This document shows positions 55,601 through 64,000 of a stretch of 64,000 nt of DNA, in pieces. The translations under genes were made by a program, and so were the position numbers. Positions within the stretch are counted from its first letter, which is position 1. Each line of letters opens with the position of its first letter. The notes beneath the pieces are model-generated. The model was not told the origin of the DNA, made no database searches, and saw only the letters and a list, made by a program, of their open reading frames with translations. The stretch comes from Solen grandis (lineage: Eukaryota; Mollusca; Bivalvia; Adapedonta; Solenidae), in the NCBI GenBank assembly GCA_021229015.1, contig CM037783.1, forward strand, positions 5,651,324-5,715,323, in the 5' to 3' direction.

Positions 55601-57147
55601 TTGTACCATCTCTAAAGTGCAATGTGAAACCTGCAGGTATGTAAGTACTAATAATCAAGGCACTGATATATCTGATACTTGCTTTTAAAGATGATAGAAG
55701 AAAAAAATATATGAAGAACTCACCTTTTTTGGTGGCTCGTGAATAAGAGCTCTATAGAAACATGTAGTTTGTGGATATAATGCTAATACAAGCTGAAAAA
55801 GAGAGAAATTAATTTCAAGTATATATTTGTTATCATAATCATCCTGTTTAAATATAATGTAGATTTATTTCTGTTTAATTAATTTTATTGTGCTTTCTTG
55901 GGCATAACGGGCCATTGACATATATCTGTCATGTGACATTTATATATAGGAGATAATCCCAACCCTAAAGTACACCCACTTCACTAGGACATTGAAATTT
56001 TACTTAAAAAACAAATGACAGTTTCAGCTGATGATACAGCTTGATAATTAAAAGAATTCTAATTACAAACCCAAAAAATATTTTTGATACCTTAATACAT
56101 AACAATGGCAAACTGTTTTCAACCTCTCTTAAAATCTTAACTAATGTTGTCCATGTTTTTAAACTTAAGTCTAGAAGAGAATGCTGTCTCTTCAGCAAAA
56201 ACATGACCCACACATGGTAAGGTCTAAAATATGGCCATAATAATCAGGAAATGATTGCTAGCCATTATAATAATAAGAGAAGAAGAGGCCTGCAGACTTT
56301 GCAGTACTTACAGTTTCTTTTGGGAATAATGCTTCTGGATCAGTCTCAGGGGACGCCTTCCAGATCGGCAGCGGAACAATCTTCCTCTTACTTAAAACAT
56401 GGCGTCTGAAACAAAAGATGCTCTTTAAATCTTACTGTAAAAAAGTTTAAAATCTATTTAATTGATTAATTTACTATATTAACTCCTTATTTTGTGACAG
56501 ACTTTAATTTCCATATAATAACACTTAACTTTTCCTGGTTCAAAAAACTTGGTCAATATTTTCACAATAATATAATTTTTCCAAAAATATTTTCAGTGCA
56601 ATGGCAACCAGATTTTGGCAGAGAATTAAATTCTTTGAACAACTCTGAAAATGGGCCATCTTTGTGGTCAAATAAAAAAAAGGCCAAATAATTGAGTAGA
56701 TATTGTTGAAAAACTTGTGGACGATGGACTACTTTGTGCTTATGATTACCTTAACATTAAAAGATGAGAATCAAAACCTGAGTCATGGCCTGCAACTAAA
56801 AAATTTCAAATTCTTAATCTCTATAATTTTGAAATTTTAAAGAAATTGAAGACCATTTCTCTAAGTTAATATGTGGTGAAGTTCTAGATGCTAAAACTTT
56901 TAGTCAAGAAAAATCTGAATTTGCTATGTATCATGAAACCTAGCCATAATCAGTTACTTACTCCTTTCCCTCTTCTGCATCAATATCATCCACTTCATAT
57001 TTATTAGTGCTGGTGCTAAAAGTGACAACCTCTGCCAGGATCCAGTTTTCCTCTCCATCAGATGACCTCACCCGGGCCGCAACTTTATCTCCTGGTTTTG
57101 CCACATAGTTATTATCAGCAGACACTGCCCCACACAGTGGTGGTGGC
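52622..57147 (-). CDS. SGF29: SGF29, tandem-Tudor H3K4me3 reader of SAGA, C-terminal part
   Basis: SGF29 (CCDC101) recruits the SAGA/ATAC acetyltransferase module to H3K4me2/3. Four exons splice in frame: 57147-56962, 56405-56312, 55792-55724 and 52738-52622 (stop TAA 52622-52624), about 155 residues. The first gives PPPLCGAVSADNNYVAKPGD, VAARVRSSDG, WILAEVV and KYEVDDIDAEEGKE. The second gives RHVLSKRKIVPLPIWKASPE and TDPEALF. The third gives LVLALYPQTTCFYRALIHEP. The last gives DDYSVLFEDTSYPDGYSPPL and VAQRYVIMCKEDKKK. The pocket residues known from human SGF29 are present: acidic DDID, aromatic Tyr in LALYP and CFY, and Phe in SVLFED. The N-terminal coiled-coil exons (about 140 residues) are missing, because the gene runs into the 57714-57813 gap. 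The large last intron holds a hairpin element, a tRNA-like sequence and a MITE. Confidence 0.96.
52836..54214 (+). mobile_element. Hairpin-ended element with internal tandem array (GGTGAGC family, copy 2)
   Basis: The left end is CTACAAGAGGCCCATGATGGCCCT followed by CGCTCAACTGAG (two parts, positions 52834-52872). About four units of roughly 310 bp follow (GGTTGACCCAAGGAACATCT, TTTGTTGCCATGGCAACCAG, AAGCCCCGCCCCTG). The 3' end is GACGACGGACGAAGG repeats and the hairpin AGCTCACCTTGAGCAC-TTT-GTGCTCAGGTGAGCT, then AATAA. It lies inside the last SGF29 intron. Confidence 0.8.
55093..55166 (-). tRNA. tRNA-Ala(TGC)-like sequence, probably a pseudogene
   Basis: The minus strand reads GGCATGGTAGCTCAGTTGGT (D arm), then TTCGC-ATTGCAA-GCGAA (anticodon arm, TGC), then CTGGG-TTCAAGT-CCTTG (T arm). 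The anticodon stem is perfect. The T stem has one mismatch and a wobble, and the acceptor stem pairs poorly. It is intronic in SGF29 and not followed by a recognisable SINE body. A tRNA-derived pseudogene is more likely than a functional gene. Confidence 0.5.
55298..55489 (+). mobile_element. piggyBac-like MITE, copy 4 (192 bp, internal deletion)
   Basis: Same termini as the 234-bp copies. It lacks 42 bp, which removes most of the central palindrome (GATCAGCCT joins directly to AGGTC). The right flank is TTAA and the left is TGAA, so the duplication has decayed on one side. Confidence 0.9.
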
Positions 57148-57713
57148 CTGAAATATAGAGATTAAATACCTGTATGTTTTTTAGTGCCCAATTAATTTCC
57201 TAATGTGTAAAAACTCTGGAGTTCAAGGTGAATATTTTCATGTTGATTGCAGCAGAAGTGGCAGCCTTTTATTTCTTACTTGCTTTTGCAAAGATCTAAA
57301 GCGTGATATTATTGGTTAATTGTAGAATTAATTCCACCTTGTCTACATGTAAATTTAGAGCAGGACAAAACGTGACATGATATGACAAGCATGATTCCTC
57401 TGTAGCCACAACTTCTGTAAATCTGGGGTATATTAAGCAAGAGTTATCAATGAAGATCAATAAACCCAGATACCGCTTTGTCACAGTTACTGTTACGATG
57501 TCAAACAGTCTTGAGAAATATGACAAAGGGCAATAGCTCATTCAAAATCAAGCGAATCATGACCTGTCAGCAATATCGCAACAAGGCTTAATACTTATCA
57601 GTCTTGTAAAGTCAAGCTCTGACCAATGGTAGCAGAGAAATAGGGTGGACAAATCTTGTCTTTAGATGGACTGATCTACAGGACGTGACTCCAATATAGC
57701 CCCCTTTTACTTT
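57148..57713. other. SGF29 upstream intron to the block edge
   Basis: No SGF29 exon is found in these 566 bases; the sequence stops at the N gap. Confidence 0.6.
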
Positions 57714-57813
57714 NNNNNNNNNNNNNNNNNNNNNNNNNNNNNNNNNNNNNNNNNNNNNNNNNNNNNNNNNNNNNNNNNNNNNNNNNNNNNNNNNNNNNNN
57801 NNNNNNNNNNNNN
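57714..57813. other. Assembly gap of exactly 100 N
   Basis: Second 100-N placeholder. With the first gap it delimits a sequence block of exactly 50,000 bases. Confidence 1.
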
Positions 57814-59511
57814 GTAGATAAACTCAGATGATTTTTGTACGAAATTTTAATTCAAACTTATAAATATTGCAAATTTTATCTCCCACCACCCTTTTTATGT
57901 TTTTTTCTTAATATAAAATGATTTCCACGCAGAATGGCCCTTTTACACTCAAATTCTTAAAATAAAAGTATCTCAGAAATTCCATCTGCTGTGTTTACAT
58001 ATTTATAAATGGAAGTCATATGTGTACAATTCGCAACTGCTATGACGTCACCTAGGGGGCAGAGTTAGGACCACACAAAATGATGGCATAATATTTGACT
58101 CGTAATGTATTTAATGTTATTTTACCAGTGAATAATTATTTATAAAAGAATTATTTTGGGGGGTATCAATGTGAATTTGATAGAATTAATTGGTACGTGA
58201 ACAGTTTTTATTCTATTTTATTTATGTTGCATTTCCTAATTAAATCTTAGGGGGGCGCAGTTTGGGCACTCGAGGATATATATAAAAATGTATATGATAA
58301 TTCTTAAACGAATAAAAAGATATGTATTGTGCTGTACTTATTGGTTTAATATTAACGTGAATACGTATTGATGATTCAAAGAATATTAAAAACTTCACCC
58401 CAGCCAAGTGATTGATAGACGTAATACCACAGGTATTTGACACTCACTGAAAGTATTTGTTAGGCTATATATAAGATATGTACAGAGTATAATCTGTGTC
58501 AAGTACCTAACAATGCCCATCTGTGAACGAGCTGCTTTAAAGCCTTCATAAAGAGGAGTTTACCGTGAGTTAAAACAGAGGGTAGTAGCTACCGTATAGT
58601 ACTGTTGTTGCAAACTAGATTACGTCAACAAGATAGTTTTAAAAACAAAATATATCACTCTCACATTGATCTCAAGATGATTCAAAAACCAACCATCCAA
58701 TACTTGGAGCTGTCATAACATAATCTTGGTAGGTCAATTGCTTGCATTGCGAGCGTTTTATGACGGTGTTTTCAATCGGAGCATCTCGGCGGTGTCACGT
58801 TATTAAAGTTACCCTGTCATAAATGCTACGGCTGAAGGTACCTTTTGAAAGCAAAACAGTGAACGAGATGGATATAAAATATATTTAATATATTTCAGTT
58901 TATATTTTGTAAAGTTAGAATATATTTATGGGTTAATAATACGTATTGGGGTCATTTTCACTTAGACCAAAGATAATTAGTAATTAGACACAGTTTAGAT
59001 ATCTATATTTGTGTCACCTGCTGTAAGCAGAGGTATTATAACTCATGCTCTAATCATGCTATTGAGATGAAATTTCATTTATAGACAGAGCTTGATATGG
59101 GGAATTATCATGCTCAAGGTCCATAAATCTAGTGTATATTTTTTTTAGTTATTCCCCTTTTCATTCACACTTCTTTTTTTCTTTTTTTTTTCTGCACTGT
59201 CACACTTCTTTATTCTGCAGTAACTGTATAAGGTATTGACTGGAAACTTCCGAATGATTTGTCATAATGAATAGGATGTGACTAGGAGAAGTGCATTGAC
59301 TCTTAGTCTTAGACTCTTAGACTAAGAACCGTAACTCTATCTGGCCCAAATTTTTGAAATTATCTCCCCTTTTTATTTTGTACCCATTTTTTTTTTGTCG
59401 GGAGCATAATTCACAAATTATACAAGTTACTGATTTGGATCTCAAATTCAAATAGATGGTGAGACTGGGAAGTGCAGTCCCCAGGAACTGTAACTTTACA
59501 CTGACCAGTTT
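57814..59511. other. Unassigned AT-rich DNA
   Basis: No exon of SGF29 or TPH recognised. Near 59013 the sequence GTCACCTGCTGTAAGCAGAGGT is a relative of the hairpin at 28087-28111. Confidence 0.4.
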
Positions 59512-59943
59512 TTAGCTCACCTGAGCACAACGTGCTTAAGGTGAGCTTTTGTGATCGCCCTTCGTCTGGCGTCCATCGTGCGACGTGCGTCGTCAACAAT
59601 TTGGATTGTTAACAATCTAGAGGCCATATTTTAAGCCCATTCTTCATGAAACTTGGTCAGAATGTTTGTCTCAATAAAATCTTGGACAAGTTTGAAGTTG
59701 GATCATGTGGGGTCAAAAAGTAGGTCACGAGGTCAAATCTTAGAAAAATCTTGTTAACACTCTAGAGGCCATACTTTTGGCCAAATCTTCATGAAACTTG
59801 GTCAGAATGTCTGTTTCCATAAAATCTTGGACAAGTTCAAAGTTGGGTCATGTGGGGTCAAAAGGTAGGTCAATATGAAAATGCAACATATGTTGCTCAT
59901 GTATAATCAGGTGAGCGAATCAGGGCCATCATGGCCCTCTTGT
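59512..59943 (-). mobile_element. Hairpin-ended element (GGTGAGC family, short inverted copy 3)
   Basis: Reading the minus strand: 5' ACAAGAGGGCCATGATGGCC, CGCTCACCTG, about one and a half internal units (GACCAAGTTTCATGAAGA), a GACGACGCACGTCGCACGATGG-like stretch, then the hairpin AGCTCACCTTAAGCACGTTG...TGCTCAGGTGAGCT followed by AAAAA. It is the shortest and clearest copy for the termini. Confidence 0.85.
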
Positions 59944-62394
59944 TTAATTATCTCCCTTTTTATTTTTACAATGAATTTGTGTCCAGAGAATAACTTATTT
60001 ACTATGTAAGCAGATGACAACTAGGAATAGTGCAGTGACTGAGAACCATAACTTACGAAGTCTGGTGTTTGAATATCGCCCTTTACTTCCGCATCGTGGG
60101 CCCCCAACACCTGACCAGCCAGACTCCTATTGTCTTATTGCTCCCTGCTGTTTATGTGTCGGTGTCGTCCATGACTGTTTGGTAAGCTTGTGTTTATGGT
60201 AATTGAATGACACGCTCACTTATTCATAGGCCGAGTGATACATAAGGTACCAACAGACTTACATGTCGTCTGTCGAGCGACTTAATAATTGAAGAAAAAT
60301 AGGCAGTTACCAAAACTTTGTATCAGTTAAACCAAAGACCTATAATGACATAATGTTAATAGGTCTTAAGTTAAAATTATTCTAGAAGAAATAACATAAA
60401 AATAAATTAGTATAAAATTAGCCGAACGGAATTAATAAATTAATGAGAAAAAAAAATTGACTAAATTTACTGAACGAAATTTTTAAATTACCTTTTTTCT
60501 ACATGCATAATATTTTAAACCTTTAATTAAATGCAGGCTTATTAACTGCATGGTTGATGAACTTACAGGTATAAAAAAAATCGAATTTGTTTTTGAAAAA
60601 GTTAGAATTTAGGAATTTTCTTTTCTTTTGTTGTTTTTGTTGTTGTTGCAGTTTGTCATCTGTCAGCCGTGGGATACCTGTCTATAAGAATGTATACACA
60701 CAAATGAGTACTCTTCAGTTCTGTAAGTCGGTAAAGCAATGTTTATGTACCGTAAGTACGAGAGTTTCTATTGGTCCGAAAATCCCCACTACCTAGTTTG
60801 ACTGCGAGCAAATGCTTAACTAATAATCCCACGGGCGATGTATGGAGTAACGGAATGAGCGCTTGTGGGTTTCCGACACTGGTTCGCTTCAAGCTTTCAA
60901 CATTGAACTAATTGTTACGTAATCAGCCACGTGGCAGATGTTCTTGGGAATTAAGGAACAGGGATTCTTTATACGTATGTATATAGACTAATTGGGAAGG
61001 AACAATAATTACAGTACTGTCAATTGCTATAATTTTTAATTAAAGTATTGATTCATTATACATGTAGATGTTAATCGTGACACTGTGTTATATATTTGAC
61101 GCAATGGAAATTAGAGGAGACCCAGATCAGACGAAAGGGCTGCCTGATCAGAGTCCCTTCTGTTTGTCATCATACAACATTGTAACTCCGGTTCTACACA
61201 GTCTGCACGACATAGTTTGCTTTCGTAGACCTCAGAGAATAAATTTTCATAAAAAATAAATATGGTTATAGCTGGGTACGATCAACGACCACAACGCATC
61301 ATAAAGATGGAGTTCTGTTTCATTGATATAACCATGCAGGGAAATTAAATGATTAATATCGATATTTGAATATCTATTTTACTAAAAGGAGAACACCAAT
61401 ATCGCATCAGCGACAATCATGTATTTTTTCGATTTGTTTCTATAGATTAAAACATATTCTCTCCGACAAGCTGACGTGTAGATTCCAAGACTGATAGACA
61501 GAAATTAACAAAGTGAAAATAAAGCTATTTGGCGTTAACTGAGACCTTCTTACATTTAAATTTAAAAAGCTTAAAAGCTTTACTATAGAACTGTTCTCTC
61601 TCTCTCTCTCTCTCTCCTCCCCCCCCCCCCCCCCCCCTCTCTCAACACTGAATTGTGTTTTAGTATAATCACGAATAAATTAAACAAGTTAACTGTTTTA
61701 AATGCTTTAATAGGTAACCCTCTATCAAAGGTTATAGAAAGTAACGAACAAAAGGGAGAAATAATTGATTTTCTGTAACCAATGTATGACACAAAAAACT
61801 ATACATTGAGGTCATGCAAATATTTTCTCCTTTATACACACAAAGCACTGAAATTATGAGGAAGGGATTATAAATCCAAAAAAATGCACACGAGTGAACG
61901 GATAAGTTGTACTAAGAAGAAATATTATTGTAGGTAAGTACGGTAAATCAAACTCTGATGTTTTAGCCGTGGGTTAATTGCCTCGAAATTCGTTCCAAGA
62001 TTATAAATTAGCCCAATCGCTAAACGTTTCTAAGGTCCCGTTTTACAAAGTTTCATAAAAAAAACACACACACAAGAAAATCAGATTTGCAAATTTCGCA
62101 GGCGTGAAATGCAATTGATCTCCTGGATCTTTTTCCTCGCAAAAGTGATGTTTGTATAATGCAATGAACTTACGACAGGGAAAAACACAATATTTTCGTA
62201 CGAATTTTAGTGAAACGGACCCCATTGAGATAAAGAAATATAACAAATCATTTTATGCATCACCTGTAATTATACAGATGTTGATTTGCACTTTAAATAT
62301 ATTTTTAGATCAAATAGCCCGTTCTGGGCTAAGGGACTTCATGTCATGTTTTAGGCTCAACAACAGTTTATAAGTCTTATTTAGTTAAAACATA
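59944..62394. other. Unassigned AT-rich DNA
   Basis: Contains a (TC)n plus C-run at about 61591-61640. Small open frames near 60014-60202, 60587-60796 and 61068-61259 have no recognisable homology or convincing splice context. Confidence 0.4.
61591..61643. repeat. (TC)n / poly-C microsatellite
   Basis: A run of CT dinucleotides passes into a poly-C tract and back to CT. Confidence 0.9.
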
Positions 62395-63060
62395 TTTTTT
62401 TTATTCACAAAACATAATCAAAGGTGTTTCAGCGTTTTGTTCTCTAACGGACAGATTTTTCTGAAGTTTTGCACATTAGTACATTAGACTAACTTAAAGA
62501 TATATGAATTAGAAATAGGGCGTCACCATGCTCGTTTTAGAGATTTAGCTTATGGTAAAATATTCTGTTTGCTATTTGTTGAAAAAGTCAAAGCGTTAAA
62601 TAATTGGAAAGATTGCATTTTGATAACTGCATTCTTTAGTAAAATATCAAAGTTTTTTTCAGAATATTTTTATAATTTGTATTTTATTATGTGTTTTATA
62701 AGTTATAGGTGAAAATACTGTAAAACATGCATGGAAAATACATTACGAGCTAAAACAGCCATTGTGTTTGGGCTAAAATATATTAAAAAATTTACCAAAA
62801 GCTATGAAATTTTATATGTTTTATATTTTTTCTTGATAAAAATTTAAACGGACAGATTTTCTTTCTTTTTTTTTTCCAGATTCTATCCTCTGATACAAAT
62901 GCTGTCTGATATTGTAAAAAATGTAAACCTTACCACGTTTGTACTTTTTTTTTTTTTTAACTAAAACTGATTTTGTATTGAATTTTTAGCCAAATTTGCA
63001 TAAAATCACTAAAATGCGACTTTTTGGACCCTAACCATTTGGCAAATATAGTTTTAATCA
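62395..63060 (+). repeat. AT-rich dispersed repeat, copy 2
   Basis: Collinear with 38000-38650, with shared blocks ATAGGGCGTCACCATGCTCG, AGCTTATGGTAAAATATT and AAATGCGACTTTTTGGACC. Divergence is substantial, so both copies are old. Confidence 0.75.
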
Positions 63061-63101
63061 TGGACCACGGCGTCTTTGTTATTGAATTGTAAATTTTATT
63101 T

Positions 63102-63104
63102 CAC

Positions 63105-63138
<34 letters not shown>
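63102..63138. repeat. (GA)n / poly-G microsatellite
   Basis: About twelve GA dinucleotides followed by a G-run. Confidence 0.9.
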
Positions 63139-63140
<2 letters not shown>

Positions 63141-63569
63141 TATCATTAGTTTCCAGCATTTGTGGACTAAGACCACAATTAATTTTACTATATGTTCTAT
63201 ATAGCATATATACAAAGAAAAATTGACATCCAAACTTACCCTCATTAGATAGACCTATTCAAGAGAAATAATTCAGTCTGTACATTTTAAGCATTGGATA
63301 TTCCCGGCTACCTTTTGGCCTATTTAAGGCCAAATAACATGCGTATGAATTTAGTGCACAGGACGGCCATTTCAAACCATTTTTTCTCCAAACTGGGCAT
63401 TGTATGACTATTCTGGCTGTGTAATATAAGATTTAATCATTAATTGCATGTCTTTCATCAAAATATCAACATAATTCAGCATTAAATAGGGTCACTATCT
63501 TCTGTGTAGACAAATCCGGATGCAGGGTAACCAAAGGCAGGTGATTGTGGTCTTAGTCCTATTTAACAG

Positions 63570-64000
63570 TTGCATCATGCGTTTAAGGCGCTTCAATAGT
63601 TGTTTGATCATCTGATATAGGCGCTTCAGTTGTTGTTGTTGTTGGTTCATGTGTTTAAGGCGCTTCAGTTGTTGTTGCATCATGTGTTTAAGCTTGGCGC
63701 TTCAGTTGTTGTTGCATCATGTGTTTAAGCTTGGCGCTTCAGTTGTTGTTGCATCATGTGTTTAAGCTTGGCGCTTCAGTTGTTGTTGCATCATGTGTTT
63801 AAGCTTGGCGCTTCAGTTGTTGTTGGATGTGTTTAAGGCGCTTCAGTTGTTGTTGGATGTGTTTAAGGCGCTTCGGTTGTTGTTGTTGGATGATGTATTT
63901 AAGGCGCTTCGGTTGTTGTTGTTGGATGATGTATTTAAGGCGCTTCGGTTGTTGTTGGATCATGTGTTTCAGGTGCTTCAGTTGTTGTTGTTGTTGTTGT
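63570..64000. repeat. Minisatellite, unit about 29-37 bp, running off the window
   Basis: Repeats of GCGCTTCAGTTGTTGTTG(CATCAT)GTGTTTAAG(CTTG), with 37-bp units in the middle (about 63660-63825) and shorter variants at both sides. Embedded TTG triplet runs vary between units. The reverse strand gives a Q/L/K/R-rich open frame, which I read as a by-product. Confidence 0.9.

Noticed and set aside
61068..61259. Possible exon (MEIRGDPDQTKGLPDQSPF)
   Set aside because: No recognisable family, no convincing splice partners, and the neighbouring sequence is non-coding in appearance.
63495..63683. Q-rich reverse open frame over the minisatellite
   Set aside because: It arises from the repeat itself, and its phase changes with unit length.
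63570..64000. CRISPR-like array
   Set aside because: Units are contiguous without unique spacers, and the genome is eukaryotic; it is a minisatellite.
1..64000. Viral, bacterial or toxin gene clusters
   Set aside because: No intronless operons, phage or viral domains, or toxin families were recognised on either strand.

Overview
The window is eukaryotic, AT-rich, intron-rich nuclear DNA from an animal. I think the source is a bivalve mollusc, probably a heterodont clam. The reasons are the gene set (tryptophan hydroxylase, SPATA22, SGF29 and two inward-rectifier potassium channels, all split by ordinary GT-AG introns) and the dense load of short tRNA-derived SINEs, MITEs and hairpin-ended elements with GACGG-type microsatellites. 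The species assignment is inference; the gene assignments rest on exon-by-exon reading. Six protein-coding genes can be supported, and there is no sign of a prokaryotic or viral gene cluster.

Layout. Positions 1-7613 hold the 3' half of a tryptophan hydroxylase gene (minus strand, five exons covering the iron-binding catalytic core and C-terminus). A 100-N gap follows (7614-7713). The next block, 7714-57713, is exactly 50,000 bases and ends at a second 100-N gap (57714-57813). Inside the block, in order, are: the 5' half of a large gene with two exon-junction-complex-binding-type motifs (SMG6/EST1A-like, minus, 10381-17713); a nearly complete SPATA22 gene (plus, 18736-31072), divergent from the former across about 1 kb; an inward-rectifier K+ channel with a GFG filter (minus, 33225-35454); a repeat-rich 9 kb interval; a second inward-rectifier K+ channel with a GYG filter (plus, 44724-46319), head-to-head with the first; and the 3' half of SGF29 (minus, 52622-57147), which runs into the second gap. 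Positions 57814-64000 carry only repeats and unassigned AT-rich DNA that I can support, ending in a minisatellite.

The genes do not form one pathway: serotonin synthesis, probable RNA surveillance, meiotic recombination, K+ conductance and chromatin reading. Functional grouping is limited to the divergent SMG6-like/SPATA22 pair, which may share a promoter region, and the Kir pair, which looks like an inverted duplication that has diverged in selectivity filter, rectification residues and C-terminus.

The mobile landscape is the richest part. It includes a 234-bp piggyBac-like MITE with TTAA target duplications (four copies), two tRNA-derived SINE families (one with two insertions at similar target sequences), several hairpin-ended tandem-repeat elements that share an ACAAGAG 5' end, a perfect 31-bp-arm hairpin, and a roughly 650-bp AT-rich dispersed repeat. 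The 50,000-base block with truncated genes at both ends suggests an assembly cut-and-place event and should be checked before synteny is interpreted. I found no convincing new biological system. The most testable biological observations are the alternative C-termini of both Kir channels and the shared architecture of the hairpin-ended elements.
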